This document shows, in pieces, positions 8,947 to 16,852 of a stretch of 64,000 nucleotides of DNA. The notes under the pieces are model-generated. The model was not told the DNA's origin. It saw only the letters and a list, made by a program, of their open reading frames with translations, and did no database searches. Made by a program: the position numbers and the translations under genes. Position 1 is the first letter of the stretch; every line of letters starts with the position of its first letter. This stretch comes from Streptomyces aculeolatus. Its GTDB lineage: Bacteria > Actinomycetota > Actinomycetes > Streptomycetales > Streptomycetaceae. The stretch is taken from positions 372,001 through 436,000 of the forward strand of contig NZ_JAINRD010000001.1 of assembly GCF_020400605.1 (NCBI RefSeq), read 5' to 3'.

Positions 8947-9109
8947 GCGTGGCCCTTTCGTCGGGCACCGCGCGCTCGGCGCTGGCGCGGTGACACGGGC
9001 AATCGCACTGCTCGTAGGAGATGCCGGCGGTGGCTCGTGGCTGCTTGTGGCCGGCGTGGCGGCACTCCTGGTGCTGCCCGACGTGACAAACGGGGGACCG
9101 GTAGCTCAC
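8933..9109 (-). CDS. Cys/His-rich small protein, likely metal-binding
   Basis: A 58-residue protein read from a GTG at 9109 whose bases overlap the TGA of the upstream gene (GTGA). It begins with SYRSPVCHVGQHQEC and continues through RHAGHK to CDCPCH, giving five Cys and several His in pairs. This looks like one or two small zinc sites. It lies inside a five-gene leftward operon and overlaps the next gene by 14 bases. The biochemical role is unknown, and metal binding is inferred only from residue spacing. Confidence 0.6.
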   Translation of the reverse strand: MSYRSPVCHVGQHQECRHAGHKQPRATAGISYEQCDCPCHRASAERAVPDERATHGAK

Positions 9110-9387
9110 GCCTGGCCACCGCCCAGATACGCCGTGCCCGAACGAGGGCAGAGCGGAAGCGTGTGGCCTGGCGCGTTGCTCTGTCGCGTACGGGCCTCGT
9201 GTGCCAGGAGATACGGGCGAACGAGGGCGCTGGGATGGCCCTCGGTGTACGCGGCCGTCCTGTGGGGCTCTGGTGAGGCATCGAGGTGTCCGCTCACCCG
9301 CGGAGGCGGAACCGATCGGTGGCGTCCGGTGGCTGGGAAGAGCCAGCGAGCCGCCCGTTCTAAGGCTCGGAGGAGGTATCGGTTCAT
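9106..9387 (-). CDS. small basic AICE protein (GRHR motif)
   Basis: A 93-residue protein starting MNRYLLRALERAARWLFPATGRHR behind AGGGAG. A short amphipathic N-terminal helix is followed by a Pro/Arg/His-rich tail. Short proteins with a similar LLxP-x-GRHR start recur beside AICE and plasmid GntR regulators in Streptomyces as I recall them. It overlaps the downstream Cys/His-rich gene by GTGA and follows the 9401-9685 gene by 13 bases. Function unknown. Confidence 0.6.
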   Translation of the reverse strand: MNRYLLRALERAARWLFPATGRHRSVPPPRVSGHLDASPEPHRTAAYTEGHPSALVRPYLLAHEARTRQSNAPGHTLPLCPRSGTAYLGGGQA

Positions 9388-9400
9388 GACAAACAGCTCC

Positions 9401-9685
9401 CTACGCCGGCGGTCCGGTTTCCTCAGGTGTGGCAGGGCGTTCGCTCGGTGGGGTGTCGGTGAGGACGACGGCCCACGCCACGGAGCCCTGCGCACTGACT
9501 TCCATCCCGAACCGGTCGCCTCTGCCCAGCGCGGCTAAGAGCTGGTCCCATGCCGCCCACGACATGGCTTCAGGCATGACGGCCTCGACACGGATGGAAC
9601 CGGCCTGGCGTTTGATGTGTGGGGTGAGCCCAGCCGCGGTGATCGCAGACGCGATCGATCGGGCCACGGCCTCGGGTCGGGACAT
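9401..9685 (-). CDS. AICE hypothetical protein, first gene of the leftward operon
   Basis: A 94-residue protein beginning MSRPEAVARSIASAITAAGL, preceded by GGAGG at the right distance; an ATG at 9712 would be a longer alternative. The sequence suggests a compact alpha/beta fold (VEAVMPEAMSWAAWDQLLAALG, SVAWAVVLT), but I recognise no family. It is divergent from the GntR gene at 9764 across a short AT-rich region, so it is probably repressed or activated by that regulator. Confidence 0.6.
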   Translation of the reverse strand: MSRPEAVARSIASAITAAGLTPHIKRQAGSIRVEAVMPEAMSWAAWDQLLAALGRGDRFGMEVSAQGSVAWAVVLTDTPPSERPATPEETGPPA

Positions 9686-9763
9686 GCGGAACCTCCGCCA
9701 GCTAGGGCTCACGGTGAGTAAAGCTAGCTATCTAGATTAAAGCTGGTGAGCTAGATTTTCCAC
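9686..9763. promoter_or_regulatory. divergent promoter/operator region
   Basis: A 78-base, unusually AT-rich stretch between the divergent small-gene operon and the GntR gene. It contains the 8-bp palindrome AGCTAGCT (9722-9729), then TCTAGATTAAAGCT, then GAGCTAGATTTT. The repeated (A)GCTAG/CTAGATT half-sites resemble GntR operators and suggest autoregulation. Confidence 0.5.
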
Positions 9764-10525
9764 ATGCCTGAGCAGCCGCCCTACCTCCGCATCGCTGACC
9801 TGCTCCGGCGCCGCATCTCGGACGGCGAGTGGCCGCCGGGCGAGCGGCTGCCGTCCCGGGCGCGTCTCGCCGCTGACTACGGAGTCGGCGACGCAGTGGT
9901 CCGCCGCGCCCAGGAACTACTCATCTCCCAGGGCCTCCTGGAGGGACGTGCAGGCTCAGGCACGTACGTCGCCGAGCCGCGCGAGCGCCTGCGCATGGTC
10001 CGCTCGCTCCAGCGCACGCGGCGGGACGGCTCGCCCTTTCGCGCGGACATGGCCGACCTCGGCAAGACCGGAACCTGGGAGGCCCAGAGCGAAGCGAAGG
10101 TGCCGGCGCCACCCGCCATCGCGGGCCGCCTTCGGATCACGGAGGGCGACCCCTGTGTCCGGACGGATTACGAGTTCATGGCCGAGGGCAAGCCGGTGCA
10201 GCTCTCGTCAAGCTGGGAACCGCTGAGCATCACGGGCGGCACGATCATCGTGCTGCCGGAAGGCGGCCCGCATGCCGGCCGCGGCGTGCTGGAGCGCATG
10301 GCCGTGATCGGCGTCGAGGTGAGCCGTTCCGTCGAGCGGCCGGAGCCCGGAGAAGCGTCAGCCCGCGAAGCGCAACTGCTCGGCATCCCGCGTGGGGCTC
10401 TCGTCACGCGCATCGAGCGCACGTACTACGCAGACGACGGACGGCCGGTCGAAACTGCCGACATCATCATTCCCGCCGCCCGTGCGGAGATCGTGTACGA
10501 ACTGGAGATAAACCCCGAAGGGTGA
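9764..10525 (+). CDS. GntR/HutC-type regulator with UTRA domain
   Basis: A 253-residue regulator. The N-terminal winged helix (residues about 5-70: YLRIADLLRRRISDGEWPPGERLPSRARLAADYGV) carries the classic GntR G-x-L-P-S-x-R-x-L-A motif. The C-terminal UTRA-type effector domain (about 95-245) shows GDPCVRTDYEFMAEGKPVQLSSSWEP and IERTYYADDGRPVETADII. Full length. It probably controls the divergent five-gene operon and itself. It is distinct from the smaller KorSA-like regulator at 18443. Confidence 0.88.
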   Translation: MPEQPPYLRIADLLRRRISDGEWPPGERLPSRARLAADYGVGDAVVRRAQELLISQGLLEGRAGSGTYVAEPRERLRMVRSLQRTRRDGSPFRADMADLGKTGTWEAQSEAKVPAPPAIAGRLRITEGDPCVRTDYEFMAEGKPVQLSSSWEPLSITGGTIIVLPEGGPHAGRGVLERMAVIGVEVSRSVERPEPGEASAREAQLLGIPRGALVTRIERTYYADDGRPVETADIIIPAARAEIVYELEINPEG

Positions 10526-10988
10526 GCTGGGCCTGCGGCGCTCGGACTGCACTCTTCCGGCGACGGGCTGGGACCGTATCGAACTTGCGGAGACTCGGCC
10601 TACGATGCGCAAGGCGTGGACCGACTCCGGCGAGGCGCATGCCCGGCGGGGCCTGATGCAGCGTGTGGATTGTCTGGTGCGCATCGTGCCGGCCCCGCCG
10701 CCGCTCATGCGGATGTTGTGCGAGCGCGCGGGGGAGTTCGGGACAGTCAAGGACGGAAAGGCTGTTTGCCAGCGAGCGAGGCGACGTCATCACGGCCTCG
10801 TCGCACTCGCGGGCGTGGAAGCGTGCTCAGGCTCGGCGAACGCACCGTCGGGCGCGCGCTGCTCGGGCCAATGCGCAGGTCGAGCGGGGTTGCACCAGCC
10901 TGCAGACGTGGCAGATCTTCGGTGCAGCTGAATGGATGTCCTCAATCGCTGCAGCCGTCCTCACCCTTGAACGGCAGCGCTGGGACAG
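10526..10988. other. non-coding interval in the AICE
   Basis: No frame on either strand looks like a gene. The longest frames here are Arg/Cys/Ala-rich and mutually overlapping. It may hold the promoter of the DUF4238 gene or a decayed remnant, but I see no repeats or transposase signature. Confidence 0.4.
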
Positions 10989-12134
10989 TTGGGTGACTAC
11001 CTTGGTGACGTGACAACAGACGCCGAAGCTTTCGGTGATGATGCCTGGAAGCTCGTTGAGCGGGTCCGGAACCCGTGGGGGAAGGTCCCCCTCACCGCGG
11101 GGGGCCGATCTCTGCATGGACGTTCACGTGACTACATGGACAAATTGTTGAGCTTGCAGCGGGGTAAGGACCCGGTCAGCCGTCGGCACCACTACGTCCC
11201 AAAGACGTATCTTCGCCAGTGGTCCGCGGGCACTAAGCGGGTGTGGGCATTAGATACCGCCACGGGGGCGGTGAAGAAACTCGGTCTTGCTGACGTCTGC
11301 GTCGAAGAGGACTTCTATCGGGTCGTCGGGCCGGATGGCACTGCCCACAACCGTGTAGAGCTACTCTTCGGTGTCGTGGACGCTGAACTTCGGCGGGTTC
11401 AAGATTTGTTCAATAAACTTGAAGAACCAGACGGGCTGAATTTCGATGACCTGATCGCGCTTGGTGTCACTATGGCTGTCCAGCGCATGCGCACCCTGCA
11501 AGAGCGCCGCCTTCGTCAGCAGCACAACGCTTGGCTCGTCGCACAGAATCCACGCCAATTCAAACCGATGAACGATCCCGAGAACCCGCACATGGCCGCG
11601 GGCACCCACACCAAGTTGTTGTTCTCGGCCATGTGGGAAGCCGCCGACGTGCTTACTACTCGGCAGATTGAGGTATGGCATGACCACCAGGGGCGCTTCA
11701 TGACCTGCGATGCACCGGTGCTTGTCCCGTTCAAGCGCAACGTACGCCCAAGCCTGATTGCTGCGCCCTACGTCCTCTGGCCGATCAGCCCGCATCGCGT
11801 CGTGGCACTGGGTAATGATCTCCTAGGCGAGAAGGCCGTCATACGTGAAGCCACCGGAAAGCTCGTGGGCATCGTGCGAACCGGCGTGGAACAGGGGCGG
11901 GAGCGTATGATCTTCGCCAGTGAGGAGCAGCGCGACCGGATGCCCCGAACCAAGAAGTTCCGGCGACGAGCACAGACGCGGCTTCGATGCTCGCAGCGGA
12001 CCCCTAAGGGCGAGTATTTGGAGCCTCCCGGCTGCTGCACAGAACAATCATCCGCCTTCGCGGCGGGTCCAGACGTCGTTCTCTGTGACCAAGGACTTCA
12101 CGTCCCCGCGCCGAACATGTGGTTGTATAAATAG
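10989..12134 (+). CDS. DUF4238-domain protein, AICE cargo
   Basis: About 381 residues from the longest frame. The DUF4238 core begins near residue 60 (SRRHHYVPKTYLRQWSAGTKRVWALD), the family signature, and continues through ALGVTMAVQRMRTLQERR and the C-terminal VLVPF...LIAAPYVLWPISPHRVVALG. The start is unresolved: TTG 10989, GTG 11010 and ATG 11136 are all in frame and none has a strong ribosome site. DUF4238 has no firm biochemical role that I know of. It is convergent with the STAND-TPR gene across a 440-base gap, and both look like cargo. Confidence 0.78.
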   Translation: MGDYLGDVTTDAEAFGDDAWKLVERVRNPWGKVPLTAGGRSLHGRSRDYMDKLLSLQRGKDPVSRRHHYVPKTYLRQWSAGTKRVWALDTATGAVKKLGLADVCVEEDFYRVVGPDGTAHNRVELLFGVVDAELRRVQDLFNKLEEPDGLNFDDLIALGVTMAVQRMRTLQERRLRQQHNAWLVAQNPRQFKPMNDPENPHMAAGTHTKLLFSAMWEAADVLTTRQIEVWHDHQGRFMTCDAPVLVPFKRNVRPSLIAAPYVLWPISPHRVVALGNDLLGEKAVIREATGKLVGIVRTGVEQGRERMIFASEEQRDRMPRTKKFRRRAQTRLRCSQRTPKGEYLEPPGCCTEQSSAFAAGPDVVLCDQGLHVPAPNMWLYK

Positions 12135-12574
12135 CAGGATTGAAGCACGGATACGTTACACTCTGCCGGCGTCTTGAAAATGATAGAAAGCGACGTGGTG
12201 ATTGGCCCACAGAATGATCGCCCCCGTCTCGATGTACCTGTGATAGCCCGCGGTTCGATGGTCGCTAATGCACATCGAGCAGTCGCGTAACCCCTCTCAC
12301 AGCCGCCGACCACCCGATCTAGATCAGCCGTGGGGACTGTGTGCGATGCAATACCGTCCGAGTCTCATCGACGGCTGGCCCCTCCAGAGCTGGCCTGACT
12401 CCTGCCAACGAGTTTCCAAGTTCATCGGCTGTATCCCGAGCGTGCAATTTCCGCATGTGCTCACTGGAGTTCGTCGCGTTGAGTCTTCGGCGAGATGTCC
12501 ATGTTGGCGGTACACCGCTTCGAAATGTGGCAGACTCCCAGGTGGCGCGAACCACTTCGAGGGACGATTCGACC
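12135..12574. other. non-coding interval between two cargo genes
   Basis: No supported gene. It is less GC-rich than its surroundings, with scattered short frames on both strands that lack ribosome sites or coherent composition. The two flanking genes converge here, so terminators are expected, but no strong hairpin stands out. Confidence 0.4.
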
Positions 12575-15493
12575 TCAGCCGTTTAACGACAAGCTCAGTG
12601 CGGTTTCCAGCTGTTCTCGTACGCGCTGGAGCCGAGCCGCGTCGACCGGCAGCGCCTCTGCGAGGCGGCTCAGGTCGTTCAGGGTGCCATTCACCTGCCG
12701 CCAGGTGGGTTCTCGCCGCAGGAACTGTTCCAGAGCGGCTAGCGCCTGGTCCCAGTCGGGCTTCGCACACGCCACGACGATGAGATTGCCCCATGCGTGA
12801 GCCGCGTCAGGATCGTGCCCGGTTCCTTGGCTCTTGAGCAGGGATATCGCCTGACGCCAGCACTCGTGCTCATCCTCCCGCCCCATGAGCCGGTACAACA
12901 AGGCCAACTCGTACAGAATCCAGGCGTCGCTGGGGTTGAGGTCGTGGGCGCGGTCGAAGTCAGCGAGGGCCCGCTCGTGATTGCCCCCGAGCCGGTGGAC
13001 CATGCCGCGCTGGGTGAGGACCTGGGCGTCGTTGGGGTCGAGGTCGTGGGCGCGGTCGAGGTCTGCGAAGGCCGGCACATGGCCGTCCAGCTCCCAATGG
13101 GTTATGCCGCGCAGCGTGAGGACCCAAGCGTCGTTGGGGTCGAGGCTGTGGGCGCGGTCGAAGTCTGCGAGCGCCCGCTGGTGATTGCCCCCGAGCCGGT
13201 GGACCATGCCGCGCTGGGTAAGGACCCAGGTGTCGTCGGGGTCGAGGCTGTGGGCGCGGTCGAGGTCTGCGAGGGCCGGGACATGGCCGCCCATCTCCCG
13301 GTGGGTTATGCCGCGCTGGGTGAGGACCTGGGCGTTGTCGGGGTCGAGGCTGTGGGCGCGGTCGAAGTCTGCGAGGGCCCGCTGGTGATTGCCCCCGAGC
13401 CGGTGGACCATGCCGCGCATCGTAAGGACCTGGGCGTCGTTGGGGTCGAGGCTGTGGGCGCGGTCGAAGTCAGCGAGGGCCCGCTCGTGATTGCCCCCGA
13501 GCCGGTGGACCATGCCGCGCTGGGTAAGGACCTGGGTGTCGCCGGGGTCGAGGCTGTGGGCGCGGTCGAAGTCTGCGAGGGCCCGCTGGTGATTGCCCCC
13601 GAGCCGGTGGACCATGCCGCGCATCGTAAGGGCCCAGGTGTCGTCGGGGTCGAGGCTGTGGGCGCGGTCGAAGTCAGCGAGCGCCCGCTCGTGATCGCCC
13701 ATGAGGCTGTAGGTCACGCCGCGTCCGGCGAGGGCTAGTTCAGTCTCCGGGTCGAGGGCCAAGGCGTGTGCATATGCGTCGAGGGCCTCTTGGCGGTTGC
13801 CCGCGTTGTGGTGCTCGCGGCCGAGGAGAGCGTGGGCGCGCGCCTGGGTGGTGGTGTCGAGACCGGGGGCGGTGGTGAGGTGTTCGAGGGCTGGCAGAGT
13901 GCTGTTGGCACCAGTATCCGCCGCTTCGGCCAGGCGCCGGCCCCAGTGGCTAAGGGCGGGATCGTTGGTGTCCTGGCTTGCCTGGTGGAGAGTCTGAGCC
14001 CAGCGGCGGAGCGTGGGCAGGCCGTGGTCACAGGCATGGATAGTCTCCGCGAGAGCGGCGGTCAGGGCGTGTCGCGGGTTGGCGCACAGGCGGTGGTAGG
14101 TCTCGGCCAAGTGGTGAGCGCGCCACTCTCCGTCGTGCCAACGGTCGAGGTCGCCGTCGGGGGATGCTTCTTCGATGGCGTCCCGGCGTTGCCGATGGTG
14201 GTCAGCGAGGCGGGTGTGGAGTTCGCGCCATTGGCCCTGGGTGTGGGTGCGCTGGTGGCGGAGCATGAGGGCACGGACGGTGTCGTGGTAGCGGACCTGG
14301 CCGTGGTGCTGGCGGATGAAGGGCAGCGTCCGCAGCCAGGCATAGGAGTCGGCGGTCTCACCGGGGACAGCCGCGTGATAGATGTCCTCATCCAGTTGGA
14401 GGGGCAGGGCGCAGGCCAGGGCTGCTGCCCGGCGTGCGGGGTCGCCGATCCACCTGAGGAAGCGATCAACGGCCGTTTCGGATGGGTCGATGACCTCGCC
14501 CGGGGCGGTGGGGTGTGGCTGGGCGAGCATGTCCACCAGGACCGGGAGACGGCCGGACAGGCGCAAGATGACCTCGACGATGGACTCCTCACGTACACCG
14601 CGTCGGGCAAGAAGGTCGCGGGCCTCGGTCTCGGTGAAGACCTCCAGGGGTACCTCCGTCAGGACCTGGGCCCAGTCGCCCCAGCACTGCGGATTCAACC
14701 GTCCCTGTCCAGCGAGCACGACGATGACGTTGGCTGCCAACTCGCCGTAGCCGTCCTTGCAGGTGATCTCGCGCAGCCAGGCGTCCAGAACGGGGCCGGT
14801 GCGTTCGTAGACATCGAAGAACAGCACCACCAACTCCCGCGCGTCGGCCACCTTCGCCAGATCCCTCAGGAAGACAGGCGTGAGCACCTTCAGCGGCGAC
14901 ATCACCAACTGCACGCCCTCGACCCCGCCCAGCCGGGCCGACAACGCCATCCACACCCGGTCGAGCCCCATCGCCATTCGTTCGGGGTCCAGCACACCGG
15001 CCAGTCCCCCGATTCCCGGCACCGCACCCAGGCCCACCAACGCCCCACGAGCGGCGACCGCGCTGCCCGCCGACACCACAGGCGATCCCTCGGCCGTTTC
15101 CGGATCCGCCACGACCGCGCGCGCAGCCTCGTGCCGGTGCTTGCGGTACTCCTCCAACTTCTTCTCGAACTCCCGAAGCTCCACGCCCTGCCGGCGCAGC
15201 GAGACGGCAATGGACTCCATAGCCTCGACCGCGTCATGGACATCGTCCTCGACGACCGCGGTCACCACCTGATCACGCTCCTCCGCCTGCTGCCGCCACT
15301 GCTGCACAAGCGCCGTCTTCCCCACCCCGCTCTGACCGTGCACGTGCCACAGGTGACGGAAGAGGGACGCCCCCTCGAACGGATCACGCGCCAGGTTCTC
15401 CCGGAACGCCGCGAGCTGCTCACCCCGCCCGATGAAGCTCCCCCGCCGCTGCCGCCGCAACAGCTCCTGCCGCGTGGGCCGCCGCTGCGCCAT
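12575..15493 (-). CDS. STAND-type NTPase with C-terminal TPR array
   Basis: A 972-residue protein from ATG 15493 (GGAAGGGG ribosome site). Residues 18-60 hold FIGRGEQLAAF and Walker A GQSGVGKT. Walker B is LVVLFFD near residue 225, followed by a sensor-like strand VIVVLAGQGRL and a winged-helix-like region. Residues 588-859 are eight 34-residue TPRs, nearly identical, each ending ALADFDRAHSLDP, with degenerate TPR-like flanks. This is the layout of signal-transduction ATPases with numerous domains (STAND), in which the repeats sense a ligand and the NTPase oligomerises. No N-terminal effector domain is obvious. A defence or regulatory cargo role is inferred from family and context. Confidence 0.8.
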   Translation of the reverse strand: MAQRRPTRQELLRRQRRGSFIGRGEQLAAFRENLARDPFEGASLFRHLWHVHGQSGVGKTALVQQWRQQAEERDQVVTAVVEDDVHDAVEAMESIAVSLRRQGVELREFEKKLEEYRKHRHEAARAVVADPETAEGSPVVSAGSAVAARGALVGLGAVPGIGGLAGVLDPERMAMGLDRVWMALSARLGGVEGVQLVMSPLKVLTPVFLRDLAKVADARELVVLFFDVYERTGPVLDAWLREITCKDGYGELAANVIVVLAGQGRLNPQCWGDWAQVLTEVPLEVFTETEARDLLARRGVREESIVEVILRLSGRLPVLVDMLAQPHPTAPGEVIDPSETAVDRFLRWIGDPARRAAALACALPLQLDEDIYHAAVPGETADSYAWLRTLPFIRQHHGQVRYHDTVRALMLRHQRTHTQGQWRELHTRLADHHRQRRDAIEEASPDGDLDRWHDGEWRAHHLAETYHRLCANPRHALTAALAETIHACDHGLPTLRRWAQTLHQASQDTNDPALSHWGRRLAEAADTGANSTLPALEHLTTAPGLDTTTQARAHALLGREHHNAGNRQEALDAYAHALALDPETELALAGRGVTYSLMGDHERALADFDRAHSLDPDDTWALTMRGMVHRLGGNHQRALADFDRAHSLDPGDTQVLTQRGMVHRLGGNHERALADFDRAHSLDPNDAQVLTMRGMVHRLGGNHQRALADFDRAHSLDPDNAQVLTQRGITHREMGGHVPALADLDRAHSLDPDDTWVLTQRGMVHRLGGNHQRALADFDRAHSLDPNDAWVLTLRGITHWELDGHVPAFADLDRAHDLDPNDAQVLTQRGMVHRLGGNHERALADFDRAHDLNPSDAWILYELALLYRLMGREDEHECWRQAISLLKSQGTGHDPDAAHAWGNLIVVACAKPDWDQALAALEQFLRREPTWRQVNGTLNDLSRLAEALPVDAARLQRVREQLETALSLSLNG
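12917..13732 (-). repeat. eight tandem 102-bp TPR-coding repeats
   Basis: Eight contiguous 102-bp units encode the 34-residue TPRs of the STAND protein. Units 2, 3, 4 and 6 differ by only a few residues (LT-M/Q-RGMVHRLGGNH-Q/E-RALADF). Units 5 and 7 form a second type (RGITH...GHVPA). The DNA is as similar as the protein, so the array probably expands and contracts by recombination. Confidence 0.88.
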
Positions 15494-15655
15494 CCGGTGC
15501 CCCTTCCAACGACCGACCGCACGCACCACCAGCATCGTAGCCACGGCCTAACCCTCTGTGCAGAAACGGACGCGCCGCTACGGTTGACGGCCCCGCGAAC
15601 GACTCTCAGCCACGCTCCGCCGGGATAGGAAAGTAGTATTGGGTCTAGCTGTAGC

Positions 15656-16126
15656 TCAGCCTGCGACGCCTGGCAGGTGTGCGTTCACCTCGCGGACGCC
15701 GGGGGAGAGGTGAGGCAGCTCAACGACCGACACCCCGGCGGCTCGCAGGATCTCGACTCCATCGACGTCAGAAATGAACAAGTCCGGCTCTCGCCACGCG
15801 ATGACGACCCGGGGAATCCCAGCAGCCAGAATCAGCTCGGTGCACGTCTGCGGTCGTGAGCTTCGCTTGGCGCAGGGTTCCAAGGTGCTGTAGATCATCG
15901 CCGCGCCAAGGCGCACGTCCTCCGGCGCGAGCTTGGCGAGAGCTGACTCCTCGGCGTGAACGTGCGGATCCGTTTCGCGGGAATAGCCGTTTGCGATCTC
16001 GTTGCCGGCCGCGTCCACGATGATCGCGCCGACCGAGAACGCCGTCTCGCTCGGCGGGCAGAGGCGGGAGAGTTCGATGGCTCGGCGCATCCAGGTTTCG
16101 TCGGCGGTGGACGGCTCCGCGTTCAT
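15656..16126 (-). CDS. RibD-like cytidine/pyrimidine deaminase
   Basis: A 156-residue zinc deaminase of the cytidine deaminase fold, resembling the N-terminal half of RibD. The zinc site is DPHVHAEESAL (HAE with the catalytic Glu) plus EPCAKRSSRPQTC, where the two Cys are one residue further apart than in typical RibD. It overlaps the stop of the upstream reductase gene by four bases (ATGA), so the two are co-translated. The pair equals a RibD split into its two domains. The substrate is likely a diaminopyrimidine or related nucleotide, but riboflavin synthesis is not implied by context. Confidence 0.85.
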   Translation of the reverse strand: MNAEPSTADETWMRRAIELSRLCPPSETAFSVGAIIVDAAGNEIANGYSRETDPHVHAEESALAKLAPEDVRLGAAMIYSTLEPCAKRSSRPQTCTELILAAGIPRVVIAWREPDLFISDVDGVEILRAAGVSVVELPHLSPGVREVNAHLPGVAG

Positions 16127-16806
16127 GTGTGGCTCTCCTGCTTGGGGAGGTAGCGCATGAGCACGACGTCGCCGATTGATCGGGCCTCGGCGAGTGCCAT
16201 GCGCCGAGTGGACGCCCAGGGGTAGTCGGCGGGGTGAAGGAAGCGTGGAGCGTCGGACTGGCCGACGACCAGCGGGGCTACGGCCAAGTGGATCTCGTCA
16301 ACGAGGTTTTGCGAGAGGAACGCGGTGTGGATGTGGCCGCCGCCCTCCACCATGAGGCGCTGGATGCCGCGCTCGCCGAGGTCGTCCAGGAGGGCGCCGA
16401 AGTCCAGGTCTTCCCCAGTGGAGACGACATCGGCGAGACCCTTCAGGCGTGCACGTAGCTTGTCCTTGGCCGCGTCCGTTGTGTACGCGACCTTCTCCCC
16501 ACCGTGGTGCCAGAACTTCAGCTCGCGCTCAAGGTCGCCGGTCTTCGTCACGGTGACTTTGAGCGGGTAGGCGGGCTTGCCGGCCGCTTCGCGGGTCGCG
16601 CGTCGCTCCTCGCTGTTCACCAGCAGCCGCGGGTTGTCGGCCCGCATCGTTCCGGCACCGATCAGGATGGCGTCGGAGTCGGCGCGGACCTGGTCGACGC
16701 GGTCGAAGTCGTCGGCGTTGCTCAGCAGCAGCCGTGACGGACTGGTGTCGTCGATGTAGCCGTCTATCGAGGTCGCGACGCTGAGTGTGACGTACGGGCG
16801 GGGCAC
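16123..16806 (-). CDS. RibD C-terminal / dihydrofolate reductase-like enzyme
   Basis: A 227-residue protein with the RibD_C fold: start PYVTLSVATSIDGYIDD, NADPH-region motifs DAILIGAGTMRADNPRLLV, and GIQRLMVEGGGHIHTAFLSQNLVDEIHLAVAPLVVG. It would reduce the ribosyl group of a deaminated pyrimidine using NADPH. Together with the overlapping deaminase it forms a split RibD. The upstream XRE-TPR regulator runs in the same direction 46 bases away, so the three form a likely operon. Confidence 0.85.
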   Translation of the reverse strand: MPRPYVTLSVATSIDGYIDDTSPSRLLLSNADDFDRVDQVRADSDAILIGAGTMRADNPRLLVNSEERRATREAAGKPAYPLKVTVTKTGDLERELKFWHHGGEKVAYTTDAAKDKLRARLKGLADVVSTGEDLDFGALLDDLGERGIQRLMVEGGGHIHTAFLSQNLVDEIHLAVAPLVVGQSDAPRFLHPADYPWASTRRMALAEARSIGDVVLMRYLPKQESHT

Positions 16807-16852
16807 GATATCTCCTCGGTGGCTGAGCTGACTGAGGCGGACGATACGAGGC

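Noticed and set aside
10526..10988. Arg/Cys-rich frames as cargo genes or a transposase remnant
   Set aside because: Three overlapping frames with poor codon pattern, no ribosome site, no motif, and no inverted repeats nearby.
12917..13732. Regular repeats as a possible CRISPR array
   Set aside because: Units are 102 bp with no unique spacers, are in frame with a gene, and encode TPRs.
12797..13738. Long rightward frame with repeated residues opposite the TPR array
   Set aside because: It is the antisense of the 102-bp TPR units; its repetition comes from the real gene on the other strand, and it has no ribosome site.
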